A stretch of 42,500 nt of DNA, taken from contig CAUJGJ010000397.1 in assembly GCA_963170055.1 (NCBI GenBank), forward strand, positions 2,080,001-2,122,500, in the 5' to 3' direction. The position numbers were made by a program, and so were the translations under genes. The notes under the pieces were generated by a model. It ran no database searches, was not told where the DNA came from, and saw nothing but the letters and a program-made list of their open reading frames with translations. Source of the stretch: Halisarca cf. caerulea (taxonomy: Eukaryota > Porifera > Demospongiae > Chondrillida > Halisarcidae). Shown one piece after another: positions 1 to 11,949 of the stretch (position 1 is the first letter of the stretch; each line of letters begins with the position of its first letter).

Positions 1-1280
1 GCCAAAATGTCTACCAGCTGTCCAAACCTAGGAAGAGAAACATCACGAACAGTCACTCTTCCGACTACCATCCAACACTTTTTGGGTCGATAAACAGTTC
101 CTAAGATAGTAGCTGATGAATATGTATAAGACAGTGGAATTAATATACATTAATCCTCGATTATAATTGACATGATTACATCATTATGATATACTAACCT
201 GGATAATCCGAGGGAGTCTGACAAAGCATCATTCTGTAAGTCAAAAAGTTGACTGAGACTTGGCAAAAATTCCAGATCATGTAAACTCAATATTTTTTTC
301 CCTACATGCAACAAGAACACAAGTACACACAATGTCATGCATAATTAAAAGAATAATATAGGTGACAGTGCATGTACTACAATATACTTAGTATTAAATA
401 TAGAAAAAGCAGACTTAATTTTTACCTGTGCTCATTTCTACTCTCTCTTTAGCAAAGTGATCCTCACATTTAACAGAATAGGCTTGTAAACGTTGATGAT
501 GTTCTGTCATTGTCTTATAGATATTTCTGCTGAATGATCTCTTGCATAACTGTTTGAAGTAATGATGCTTTCCTTCAAATCTAAGACACCACAGTCTTGA
601 TAGTGGACCAAGACTGCATAAAAAGGCATGGAATATGCACACATACAATTGTCATTCATAGCATATAATTTATTAATATCCATCCATACTTGCAAATTAG
701 ACTTGGAAAATGAATAATATAATGGAACTTTGGAGTGAGTGATCTGTGAGGGTATGCGAGCTTAAAGGATCGTAGAAATTCTTGGATAAGAACCCTCAAG
801 TAAGCTGTATCTTGAACAGTGATAAAATCAGCACAAACTAGCTGAGAAATTTCTTGAAGCATCATGAAACATTGGTATTGTTCACAGTTGAGAGGGATTT
901 TGTGCCCAACCAATAAAGGCATGGTATGAAAAAGTTGCCACATCTGATGTGCTGCAAAACAAACATTATAGCAAAAGAAAGTATTGACAATAAGCACAAT
1001 ATACTGTACTATATACGGTACTTCTCAAAAGCTACACCTGTACCCGTCTAGATATTTAATACTGTATATGGTACAAATCATAACAAGCGATTCAAGTTTA
1101 AAAAACTCGTGGGCCACCTATGCCCTGGAAACTCGAATCGCTTGGAAATTGCCGTTATTGACTAAAATAATACTTCGAAGAACTCTTCTGGTCGAAAAGA
1201 CTCTTCGCTGATAAAAGCAGGAGCAGACGAATCAATTTCACCAAAAGATTACGTACCAACTTTGCGTCCGCCATGTTGTT

Positions 1281-1317
<37 letters not shown>

Positions 1318-2303
1318 ACATCGTTCCGGACGTTCCGGACACTTCCGGTGAAGGTAAAAACAATATAGATCACAGCAGATGTGGCAACTTTTTCATACCA
1401 AAAAACTGAACGTTCTATAGAACTGAGGTTCCTAACAGGAGTTTTGGTACCAGGCCATTTCTTCCAGATGGCTGGGTGTGAACGGGTCTGAGGATTCCAT
1501 TGAATTTGTACCATAAATGTGTAGGACCATGCAATTAATGGGGCTGTGTCGCTGTTACAATTGGCATTAGTGAATTATCCTGACATAGAGCTAGGTTTAA
1601 AGCTTTTGTTCATGCCAGGTGTTCAAATCCAACGCTACATTCTTTCTCGTCCTATTGTCTGGTTCTACTCGAGCCACGAGGCAAGTACCCCTCTACTAGC
1701 AAGATATTTAAATGTGGTTTGCTAATCATATTAGAAGGTACTAATTTAAAAGTAAATTTTAGTGAGTATGGTGTAATACATCAGTGACACTCATGCATGT
1801 ATATGCAAATAACCATATGCACACCTGTTTGTCCAGTGTTTCCTCCTGTACCGGAGTAGAGCAGATAAGACTTCAGTCGATTTGGCTTCGTCTCAAAATA
1901 AGCATAGGGGTACGATTCTAAACTAGCATTGATCTCAGATAGAGTAATAATCTGCAAGGAAGGATACATGGCAAGTGCAAACAACACATATACAATTATT
2001 AGATGTTAACTTTTTATTTCTTTCCTACCTTCATGGTGTCAATGACATGAGCTAAGAGAAGTTCCATAATCAGCGGGAAAACCCCCTCAAAAAGTACATG
2101 CATAACATCTTGAGGTAACTGCTTCGTTACATCAAAATGCAGTAAATCCACTAGGCAGCTTCTCCTGTTGATGCCATACATTTTCGAAAAGTGAGATTTT
2201 TCTGCTGCACTAATTCCTGCTCTTTCAATATAATCGCACTGTTGCTTATGTCTAGGGAGGCTCCGCATGACATACTCCTGTTCAGTAAACTAAGGAAGAA
2301 GGA

Positions 2304-2378
<75 letters not shown>

Positions 2379-5300
2379 AGGGAGGGAGGGAGGGAGGGAG
2401 GGAGGGAGGGAGGGAGATGTAGCCTAAGGTATATACTTATAAGCACATGACATTGTATACATCAGGGTTTCTTTTAGGGGGGGGGGGGGGCAGGGGGGGG
2501 CATTTGCCCCCCCCCTTGGAAATTTCTTGCCCCCCCTTGAAAATTTGGGATGGTAATATTTTGGGATGGGATAAGTTGTAATGTTAATATTTATGTTTAA
2601 GTAGGATCATTACACTAATATCCATATCTAAACACTTCGTCTATAGATATATAGTTTCTGATCTTGACACTATTGGAATTCTCTCTGCTTGGCTTGCAAT
2701 TGTGTAATAATTGCCTTATAATCCATCCATTACAGGAAATTTTGTCGCTGTTTGTTTCTCCTACACAGTAGCATGAGATAGACTAATTTCCTGTCATCTT
2801 AAAATTTGTGCCTTATATTGCAGTGACCATGTACGTACCTTCACTTATCAAGGAAACTTGTAAAGGTTGAAGATGTTGTCAGGTGGATTATGAAGAAATC
2901 TCTCTGAATAACAGCTGTATTCTATTTAGTGGCTAAGACATAGGCTTGAGGGCTATATGGCATATATAATGCACTTGCCCTTGGGCACTGGGTACCCGAA
3001 GGTGAGTGCATTTATCTGCCATACAGCCAGCGTGTCAATGTCTTAACTATTCAGGGTTCTATCCAATGGGGGACGGAAGCTTCCACCCCAAAAAAATCAA
3101 ACTGTATAGTACTCATTACTCTAGAGAAGGCTCTACTTGAGTGTCAAAATCAACCTTGAATGGTCCAAAATGGCCTCAGATACCACCTTGTACAACCTAA
3201 AAACTCAAATTTTCCCTGGGGAGAATACCCCCATGCAGACCTCCCCCCCCCTAGTTATATACCTCTACTATACCACATACATGCACATCTGCACCTCCTT
3301 ACATCACTGCACTGCATGTCTCTATAGACATTTAGGATGTCATGTATGTACACATCTGCCTCCTTCCATTTCTTAGTTGAACATTTGTTATTGGCCCCAT
3401 GATCATTATCCGGAAAGAAAAGAACTGCTACATAGATACAAAAGATGCTATACATGACTGTCCATCATAGATTATATACATGGATCCTCTATATCACAGC
3501 ATGACTGCATATGCTATAATCTATAATGCTTTAGACTTGCCCCCCACATATTCTTCATGGCTATATTTTGCCCCCCCTTGACGCATTTCCTGAAAGAAAC
3601 CCTGCATATACATTTTGAGTACCTGCATGCATGGATTCTTGCACATTTATTATACAGTACGTACATATGTATACATATATATTGTATATTAAGTTTAATT
3701 CAATAGATTGTATATACATACCTTACTGTCTATTTGATGACCAAAAGCCATACAGTGCCGGCATTTTCTCAGAGCACCTCCCACACCTTCCTTGAATCCG
3801 CCCACAGTAGCCATTGCAGGTGTGTCCCCAACCATTGCAAGCAAGGCACCCCTCAGTTGATATTCCTTTTGACATACCACAAACATGTGACCAGTAGTCT
3901 AAATAAGAATTTAAATGAACAAAATTAGCCATAGCTACAAATATTCATGCAGAATCGATAATCAAGCTGCTGCGTGTCTGATTTTTTATGAATATTCTTC
4001 AACATATAGCAACATGCATATATACGTACATGCAGCATGAACAAATGCTACTCACAGCACTTAATTTCTCCAAATCTTTCACGATTGGTGTCATTATTAC
4101 ATCAAAGGAATAGGACTTCAAAAGAGAAAAAGGAAAGATCATCAGGAGATTGATAGCTTCCAGTTTGGACCTCAAAGCCGGATCAATATTTGCTAAAGTA
4201 AAGTAGAAAGCCCCTACAGAAATATGCCATGACAATACTTGGTTAACACAAGAACATTGTCAATTATATAGGACTGGTGTACAACGACAAGCACTGTGAC
4301 ACATGCACTGACCCATTTTATTCTTTCCACTGACCGGAGAAATGGCGTTTACAGCCGTAAACTCATCGTAATACATTATTATTTGTAAAGCATTGTTACA
4401 GTCCATGTATATGGCATGGTTTCTGAATATAGAACCGTCACATATATCATACATACAATCTGATTGACTCGTGTTAGGACCAGACATAACCTGCATACAC
4501 AACAAAACTCGAGATCAAATTCATGAAACACTTGTATAGAGTTTAAAACTAACCGCATTAAAAATGTGCTCATTCCCCAGCAAAATTTCAATGGATGACA
4601 ACAGGGAAACATAATAAAAGCCATCTGATACATTCACAGGGGACACACCATCTTTTGCCACTCCAATGCGCGTACCTACTTCATACCAAACAGGGGCCTG
4701 TATGAATTGGTAAAGTTTCTGAAGATTATAATATTATATAGAGTAACTTGTCGAATTATGGGCCCCATATATTAATGGACATAATCAACAGTGGACAAAT
4801 AGAATTGAACACGTAAAACCGAAGGCTGAAGTAAGTCTTCAAGACATACGTATGCAATTTGTATCGGTTTGGCAGATAATAATGCCTATAATGCTTCCGT
4901 AGGCATTTAAAGGTAAGCGCCGTTAAGTCTACAAAATGGTGACTACCAATTGCAACCGCTAATGATCCGAAGACTTTGGAACTCTATAGAGGCTACTTTG
5001 TGGCCTACATATGATTAAGACTGAGAAAGTTTGTTTTCAAGATGATGTTCGGCATTAGATAACGTTGTCCGCTGCATGGTGGTCCAGATGACGGTATCAT
5101 TTTTTACGAGAGGTACCAAGGAGAGTCCTGTGTGCAGATCAGAACGTCTTGGTAAACTCTGGACTAGATCTATAGTCTAGTGGTAAGGTGGAAAGTAGAT
5201 CAAATTGTTACACCAATTAGCAGCATTATTGTCCGTTGTGTGGTGTCCGCTAATAGAGTGGCTACTCTATAACGTCATGCATGCATCACAACTAAAATTA

Positions 5301-6193
5301 CAGCATTGAATGGGTATACATGTAGTATATGCATAGCAAACCACTATACAGTGTGTCATGCACATTCTCACCACATAAGGGTAGTTTTTCTTCAAATGTA
5401 CTCGCAACAAATATTCCGAAGATAAATTATCAAAAGGATAAGGAATGTAAGGACAATTTTGATTAACATTAATATCCTCATTCAACCTTAAAATTGCCTC
5501 GTGAGTCTTTGAAACAGCATGTGAATGTACAACCTTAGTCATTTGCAAAACATCTGCCATGGCTGATTGAGAGAGGTGGTGTTTTTCTTTCAACTTTAGC
5601 AACCAACTTGCAGCAACCTCTTTACTAAAGCAACTAGTTACATTGGCTCCTGAGCCACCAGGTATATTGGAATGAGTACCACTTGGACTACTTTGTGATA
5701 CATCAGACTGAGTAAGGGGAAGAGTACTGTCTGACAAAAGAGGCTGCACAAAATTAGTTGTACTGCCCAGCAGATTATGTTGTATAAGACTTGCTGTACT
5801 GTCTGGTAGATCTGATCGCTCAAGATCTGGTGTACTTTCCGGTACACCACTCAGACCTGATAAACTCGCTGCACGAATTATAGAAAGTAATATAGTTTTC
5901 CTTAAAACACACGCACACACGCACACACACGTGTGCATACCTTGTGAAGCAGGAGTTTTGGAAGTACAAGCTTCAGGAGGCGCGCGCTTTCGTTTGCCCT
6001 TCAAATACTCAGTAAGATGTTCATTCCTAACATGCCAGTACCAAACTCCAGGAGATGACAATAGTTCTTGACAATTTTCCACACCACATGTTATGGTAAA
6101 AATTGGATGGCTGCCTCGTAAATGTGACACAAGGTTGTACAAGGAATCAAACTCTGCAGAACATGACGGTGAACGGCAGGGCCAGGAGGCCAT
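1..6193 (-). CDS. Multi-exon C2H2-finger / transposase-like gene (3' end outside window)
   Basis: I joined eleven exons by GT-AG sites with consistent phase: 6193-5941, 5868-5372, 4697-4554, 4490-4313, 4213-4056, 3898-3722, 2289-2029, 1951-1825, 951-690, 613-426 and 301-199, about 782 codons. A further open stretch (about 109-1, reading GTVYRPKKCWMVVGRV) looks like the next exon, but its join is out of phase, so a small exon or an indel may be missed. The start is the ATG at 6193 (MASWPC). Residues about 6-60 hold two fingers, both C-x4-C-x12-H-x4-H. Later landmarks are GGFKEGVGGALRKCRHCM (exon 6), DVMHVLFEGV (exon 7), HQMWQLFHTMPL and LTPKFHYIIHFP (exon 9) and WCLRFEGKHHYFK (exon 10). From memory these match a large uncharacterised animal family often regarded as derived from CACTA-like DNA transposons; that link and any function are inference. 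No stop interrupts the eleven joined exons. The introns hold repeats. Confidence 0.75.
1109..1367. repeat. Dispersed (TA)n-containing repeat, copy A (short, diverged)
   Basis: Lies in the intron before exon 9 of the minus-strand gene. It shares with the copies near 9335-10136 and 12040-12980 the block GTCCGCCATGTTGTTGACA (from 1266), a (TA)n run (about 1285-1315), then GACATCGTTCCGGACGTTCC and ACTTCCGGTGAAGG, ending at ACAATATAG. The left part (GGCCACCTATGCCCTGG, from 1112) resembles sequence just beyond copy B. On the minus strand a 37-codon ORF starts at the ATGGCGGAC inside the block. Confidence 0.75.
2309..2416. repeat. (AG)n followed by (GGGA)n microsatellite
   Basis: A (GA)n tract of about 60 bp runs into about 11 GGGA units. 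It ends 14-20 bases upstream (in minus-strand sense) of the splice acceptor of exon 7 at 2289, so the transcript carries a very long (CU)n tract before CUUAG. Confidence 0.9.
2463..3604. mobile_element. Non-autonomous element with CAGGGTTTCTTT terminal inverted repeats
   Basis: The left end CAGGGTTTCTTTTAGG (2463-2478) and the inverse of the right end (3589-3604) match over 16 bp with one mismatch. Next to both ends lie G-rich or C-rich runs, including a G-run/C-run pair at 2479-2515 that can fold back. No coding region is visible inside. The flanks (GTATACAT left, CATATACA right) do not give a clean duplication. The CAGGG end is hAT-like, but the superfamily is not established. It sits in the intron between exons 6 and 7 of the minus-strand gene. 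Confidence 0.5.
2935..3048. repeat. Foldback (imperfect palindrome) sequence
   Basis: The left arm (GGCTAAGACAT, then TATGGCATATATAATGCACT) is imperfectly repeated in inverse orientation in the right arm (AGTGCATTTATCTGCCATA, then AATGTCTTAACT) around TTGGGCACTGGGTACCCGAAGG. It is nested inside the CAGGG-ended element. Confidence 0.5.
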
Positions 6194-6300
6194 TTTGTAT
6201 CTAGCACGTGTAATGTCCACGTGGTCCGTACGCTATAGAACGCTTGCGCATGCGCAGTTAATTGTTTGTTGGCGCACGCGGTTCGAAACGCTCTATAGCG
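6194..6300. promoter_or_regulatory. Compact bidirectional promoter with NRF1-type palindrome
   Basis: Only 107 bp separate the start codons of the two divergent genes. The spacer holds TGCGCATGCGCA at 6245-6256, a perfect match to the NRF1 consensus, and two CACGTG E-boxes at 6205-6210 and 6218-6223. CGCTATAGA at 6231-6239 and TCTATAGCG at 6292-6300 form an inverted pair flanking the palindrome, the latter touching the plus-strand ATG. I see no TATA box placed for either gene. NRF1 sites are known from CpG-type bidirectional promoters of animals; use here is inferred. Confidence 0.6.
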
Positions 6301-8762
6301 ATGGCTGAGTCTCTCTCTTCGTCTCGGGGTAGCGAAACACGAGATGGCACGGATATCAGCAAGTTAACCTCAGACGAGTTACATCGGTTTCTAGTTCGGA
6401 TTAGTCTGATGAATGAATCAGAAGCAGAAGAATTGAGGAGTAAGTTAGACCGGCTCTCTGTGACGGCTGCTTCAGTTTTATGTCATCGAGTCTGTCCATA
6501 GTTTACTCCTTACTGAACTTACCCTTATTTAGCCAGTAACTCTGTGTCATGCAGGAACGATATAGTTCTTGGAAACTCGTCCTGTTTACTGTATATAGTT
6601 ACTGTTAAATTTCAATTATTATCAGAGAGAAATGTAGATGGCAGCACACTCATGATGATGAGTCGAGAAGATATAGCCATCATTTTCCCTGAGCACAGGC
6701 AGTTTATCCTTGGAATGCGATTGTTCAAGTTCATCCAGGACCAGCGACAGGTGCCATCTAGCTCTTCTGGATCATGTGGTTCTAATGCTGGGAGTATTTC
6801 AGAGTTTGGTTCCAGTACCAGCAAAAGAGTACACCCAGAAGAGTTTGATGATTCATTAAGCACAGTGCAGCAGACACAACAAAAGGCATTCAAATTACCT
6901 TGTTTTTCTCGTGATATTGAAGAGGCTATTCGTAGAGATGAATTCTACACATCTTCTAAACGTAGCAAGCTCATAAGGGAGGCTTGTCGAGCTTTGCAGG
7001 GCCACTGTCGATCACTCCACAAAAGTGTATCAACTAATGAGAAAAAAAGTTTAGCTAGAAGTCTATATGTGTTGGCTCCAAAGAGTTTGGGAGATCCTAC
7101 AGAAATTGGAGTAAAAGGTGTACCAGAAGTAAGATGTATATTAAAATAAATTTTGTATACTATTGGCATGACATAACATACATGCAATTGAATTCTGTTC
7201 ATATATACATTGCACCATGCAGCAATATCCATGCATGCATGTATCCTGTTTGAGTTGCAGTCACTGTCACAGTCACTGTGAAAAATTTATGATTATGCCT
7301 GATTATGACAGCTGTACTCTTTCCATTGACAATGCAGGCCAGCCTGGGTGTCCAGATATTCAAGTGGTTTCAGAACAATGATAGATGTGAAACAAATGAA
7401 CCTAGAAGGAGAGAAGCAAACAAAAGTGCCACATTGACTTGTGAGGATGATGATGATTCAACAGCAGAACATCTGAGGGAACTTGGCAAGGAAATTCGAA
7501 AGAAAAAGTTCGACGAAGACAAGGTTTGTCGGCTGCTGACACTAACCTTTCGTGCGCGTCAAGAGGAATCACGTAGCATTGCGCATTCCTCCTCACGTAT
7601 CCAAGAAATGTTTAAGACATATCCATCCTTGAAAGATCCAAGATTTGTGAGTTATTTAATGTATACATGCATGTCTGCATATGTGTGTGTATATTTATTT
7701 AATAGAATTATCATGATGGGCATCCTTTATTTGAATATATATTAATATGACATTGTAATACATGCATCATGCAGCATGCAACTTAAAACAGTACAATATA
7801 ATATATTATATAATTGCAAATCCCTTGTAGTTGGCGCAAGATCTGTTTCTGAAAGCTGGTACTGCATTCACCAATATGGGAGCTATCTATGACCAGTGTT
7901 CTGAAATGAATAGCAGGTGGGAGATGGAGATCATGCCAGCCATTATTGAATATGGCATACAGAGTAAAGTTCAAGGAAGTACTCAAGCATTGGCAACTGG
8001 AAATGGTATGATTGCATGAAGATATATGTTTTTCCCATAATATTAATGAATGTTAAACATTTGCTTGAACCATTTTGTCACAGCTAAGGCCTGGCAGTGT
8101 CTGATTATTTTGGTAGAGAAGCTGAAACCCAAGGGGAACAAGTCGAAGACTATCGAGAGGCTTTCCCGGGTTATTTGTGTGTCAGAGGTATATATAAATA
8201 TTGTTTTATCATGTAGCTTTTTTGCATTGCACTGGACAGGTTGTTCTTGCATACATGCATACAGACAGCAGAATAGCAATTTGAGCCATGCAGGAAACTG
8301 TAACATTATAATGTTATTCCTTTTGTTTAATTTTAGAGTGTGCCTCAGTGCTTGACTAAAATGAGATCAGTGAACGACCCGTACATTGCAGTAATTGGAA
8401 GTATTTATGATGTTAAAAGTTGCTCACTCATTTGTGAGGGAAAAGTTGTGGTGGCAAATATCGGCTGTCGTATTTTCTCTATGCTAATTGTTCTTATGGG
8501 TTTTTGTCATGCCTTTTGTCTTCACTACCATTCTGAAGTCCGTGAAGCACTGGAAATGCTGCAGGAGAAAATGTTTGGAATAGTTGAAGGGAAGAAGAAA
8601 TCGACAGCCTACTTGAACATGTCACGTGCCATCTCTTGTATCAGTTCCAAGAAAAATGTGACTTTACACACTCAGGAGGAGGAGGAAGCAGATCTGAATA
8701 TTTCAATAGATGATGACCAAACACAATTGACCTGTGAGTGGGAACCATTCGGAGATCCATGA
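6301..8762 (+). CDS. Six-exon gene with N-terminal SAM-like domain
   Basis: Exons 6301-6439, 6626-7128, 7338-7646, 7831-8005, 8084-8187 and 8337-8762 join in phase through GT-AG introns to give 551 codons plus TGA. Residues about 22-88 (ELHRFLVRISL, then SREDIAIIFPEHRQFILGMR) look like a SAM helical bundle, split by the first intron after residue 46. A Ser/Gly-rich linker follows, then a region with CFSRDIEEAIRRDEF, VKGVPEASLGVQIFKWF and LKDPRF. The C-terminal part has a hydrophobic stretch (ANIGCRIFSMLIVLMGF) followed by HYHSEVREALEMLQEKMF and an acidic tail. I remember similar proteins as uncharacterised multi-copy genes in fish and invertebrates; the function is unknown to me. SAM domains usually mediate protein or RNA contacts. 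The gene is head to head with the C2H2 gene and probably shares its promoter. No disabling change was seen. Confidence 0.75.
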
Positions 8763-9334
8763 TTAACGATGTGCACGCAGTAATGTGTATAACTTTGAGT
8801 TTATTTAATACGTCATGCCTTATTTCCTACACCATAATCAAATATGATCATATTATGATAATCTTTATTTACATTTGTATTAAAGGTTTTTAGAATCCAT
8901 TAATTGATTGCTAATTGAGTTACTGTGTATTTCTGAGTAAAACGACATACAATGTAAGCCTGCATGATTGACTTTGTCTATAGATAAGGACTTTAAGTTT
9001 AACTTTAAGTTAGTACATGAGACCTATACTTGAGACAATGCATGACTTGGATATAAGTAGTATGAAGTCTAAATACAATGCTGCATACACTTAAATTGAG
9101 ATCTCAACTTGCTTATTTTTAGTGCAATCTATAGTCTGAAGAGTGAACTGGTTTAAGCAGTTGCATAGCTAGTAATAAGTGTAGGGCAGTGATAATTAGC
9201 TTTTCGGACTTATTTCAAGTGTATAGCACTAAATTTTAGCTAGTTATATGGCTCACCACAGCAAGTACATAAAATCACTAAAAATAAGTAGATTTTAGCT
9301 CAAAATTAGTAGATTTTTTTTTCTAGTGTTCCCG
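8763..9334. other. Intergenic, nothing recognised
   Basis: AT-rich sequence downstream of the SAM-like gene. I see no ORF of note, no terminal repeats and no RNA gene. Confidence 0.5.
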
Positions 9335-9996
9335 TCGTTTCCATACTTTCGCGGTTCCAAGGTTTTCTTTTCATCCTAACATCTGCGCTCAGTATCTATG
9401 GTTAGAGGACCTAAGCAAACACACATACACAAGATTACACACACGTACGCGAACATATCCACGAAAACACATTGAAAAACTATTTTATTAAAGACCTGCT
9501 CATACTAAACGTCGTTAAAACACTTTCACATGAGCGTTCAAGCACTCTATAATGGTTAACTAAAAGACAAAAGGCTTTCCACACTCATCTTACCTGTTTC
9601 CAAAGCTTTCTTTAGCCTTTTTTCGTTTCCATGGACTTCCGCGGTAGCGCAAGGTACAATGTCTCAGTGAAATCATCCTTCCAAGAACGTTTCCGTCCTA
9701 AATGCTTCTTCAAAGTTCTCTTCCTTGTTGGATGAGGCGGATTAACAGCTTTTGCCAGTTTTCGAGTCCTTCCACAACTTCTTAAACGAAGACAACAACT
9801 TTAAACCAGTCGCTCTACCTCTAAAACTTGAAGGCCCACGGAAATTCTTGGAGCGAGTTGAATCTTCGTGATTAACTCTCAATCCTAATCTTTAGGTCAC
9901 AAAGATTCTTCGTTGATGAAAACAGAAGCAAAGACACAAAATTCACTGAATAACACCAACGACTTCGACTACCGCCTAAAAGTCCGCCATGTTGTT

Positions 9997-10046
<50 letters not shown>

Positions 10047-10136
10047 TCGTTCCGGACGTTCCGGACACTTCCGGTGAAAGTAAAAACAATATATGGGCCG
10101 CCTACGGCCCTGGAAACTCGAATCACTTGGAGATTA
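9335..10136. repeat. Dispersed (TA)n-containing repeat, copy B
   Basis: Starting near GTCGTTTCCATACTTTCGCGG, it is collinear with copy C through TTTTATTAAAGACCTGCTCA, CCTTCCAAGAACGTTTCCGT and GTCCGCCATGTTGTTGACA, a (TA)n run (10000-10042), then GTTCCGGACGTTCC and ACTTCCGGTG. Beyond ACAATATA lies TGGGCCGCCTACGGCCCTGG, a GC hairpin-like end. The minus-strand exon-like ORF seen in copy C carries a one-base frameshift here, in the A-run near 9625. Confidence 0.8.
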
Positions 10137-10207
10137 TCCTCACAGATCTAGAATTGAAAGATCCCTGAGTAATACGTGGCTTTGTGTAGTGATGTATAAT
10201 TATAAAA

Positions 10208-10262
10208 TGTGTGTGTGTATGTGTGTGTGCGTGTGTGCGTGTGTGTATGTGTGTGTGTGTGT

Positions 10263-10360
<98 letters not shown>

Positions 10361-10547
10361 CTGGAATTATTGTGCTCTGTTGTCATTCTGCATGTTCACA
10401 GGAAGAAAACATAGAATCTGTTAGGGAAACGATGGTGAGTTAATATGTACACATGTGCATATATTGTACTATATGCATGTGCTGTGTGTGGTTGTGTGTG
10501 TGCATGTGTGTGTATGTGTACATGTGTGTGTTTGTGTATGTGTGTTT

Positions 10548-10593
<46 letters not shown>
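10208..10593. repeat. (TG)n microsatellites
   Basis: Two long (TG)n tracts, 10208-10358 and about 10476-10593, with interruptions. The open frames across them are translations of the repeat (poly Val-Cys) and not genes. Confidence 0.95.
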
Positions 10594-10596
<3 letters not shown>

Positions 10597-10687
10597 ACGT
10601 ACTCTTTCAGCATGTCTATTTAATATATTTTATGTTCCTTTTCTAACCATGTAGGCAACCAACAACCAGCACACATGGCAGCAATAA
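10402..10687 (+). other. Possible pair of 33-nt micro-exons ending in a stop
   Basis: Sequence 10402-10434 is flanked by TTCACAG and GTGAGT and reads EENIESVRETM. Sequence 10655-10687 follows CCATGTAG and reads ATNNQHTWQQ then TAA, and AATAAA occurs near 10850. Both are 33 nt. No upstream exon could be attached, so this may be the tail of a decayed gene or chance. Confidence 0.2.
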
Positions 10688-10876
10688 CATTTTCCAAGTA
10701 AAACTTCATCATTTATTCCTTTAATTGATATTATTATTATTCTTAACTCTCTTATTTATTCCTATTATATATTAATTTATATACATTATAATTCTACAGT
10801 ATAATTGTATATATTATTATATTCATGACATTATTTACATACTAATCATTAATAAACCATTACAATAAAATAAAAA

Positions 10877-11141
10877 TTAAAATGATATATAACAGTATCT
10901 CAACAAATTATAAATCCAATACAGTCTATTATAGAAAACATGTACACAGTAGTTTTTCAGAATCAAGTTAGATTCTTCGCATGAGCATACAATACACTGT
11001 ACTTTCTGTGTATCAAATTCCTGCAAAGGACAATATAAATTAGCATAGTATATAATAAACACACATGAATTACATACAAACATGAATATTCACTATACAT
11101 GGACATCCTCACACACACTAAATGTGTGTAATCAAACACAC

Positions 11142-11194
<53 letters not shown>

Positions 11195-11329
11195 ATGCAC
11201 CCCCCACAACCACTGAAGACACATACATTAATAGAGGTACACATCAGGGCTGCATACACAATTAGGGGATAGGGGGCAAATTGAGATTTCTAAATTTTTT
11301 GTAATATGGAAGACATTATGGGATAGCTA

Positions 11330-11401
<72 letters not shown>

Positions 11402-11424
11402 ACACACACACACATACGCATACA

Positions 11425-11473
<49 letters not shown>

Positions 11474-11682
11474 CCAAATATACACTTACAATTTCAACAA
11501 AGGTCTTCAGAATCAGTACTTCAGTCTATATTCTGAACATGAAAAGAAAGAACAATAAACAATGAAACCACACAAAAGGACACATACATACACACACACA
11601 GCCGAACCTCTTCTCTACACACCTGGTTCCACTTCAGCATGGTACTATAACCAATGTGGTGTATCAAGTGATTGCAAATAGG

Positions 11683-11739
<57 letters not shown>

Positions 11740-11792
11740 TCCAAATAAACACTTACAATTTCACCAAAGGCCTTCAGAAACAATGCTTTAGT
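10877..11792 (-). other. Possible minus-strand exon string with a tandem micro-exon cassette
   Basis: Within two (CA)n-bounded tandem units, 36-nt open segments at 11792-11757 (TKALFLKAFGEI) and 11525-11490 (TEVLILKTFVEI) each follow ATATAG and end at GTAAGT. A candidate terminal exon starts at 11020 after CCTTTGCAG (EFDTQKVQCIVCSCEES) and runs to TAA at 10877-10879. All are phase 0 on my reading. Short length and repeat context keep confidence low; a function is not recognisable. Confidence 0.3.
11143..11471. repeat. (CA)n microsatellites
   Basis: (CA)n tracts at about 11143-11192 and 11335-11471, the latter with ATACA interruptions. Frames through them are repeat translations. Confidence 0.95.
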
Positions 11793-11949
11793 CTATATTC
11801 TGAACATGAAAAGAAAGAACAATAATCAATGAAACCACAAAAGCACACACACACACAGTGGAACTTCTTCACTACATACCTGGTTCCACTACAGCATGCT
11901 ACTATATGTTGTATCAAACACACACACACAAACACCATACATACTCAAT

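Noticed and set aside
2191..2427. Plus-strand ORF with poly Glu-Arg and Glu-Gly
   Set aside because: It is the antisense of exon 7 running into the (GA)n array.
10093..10654. Long ORFs rich in Val-Cys on plus and His-Thr on minus
   Set aside because: They are six-frame translations of (TG)n/(CA)n microsatellites with no other protein feature.
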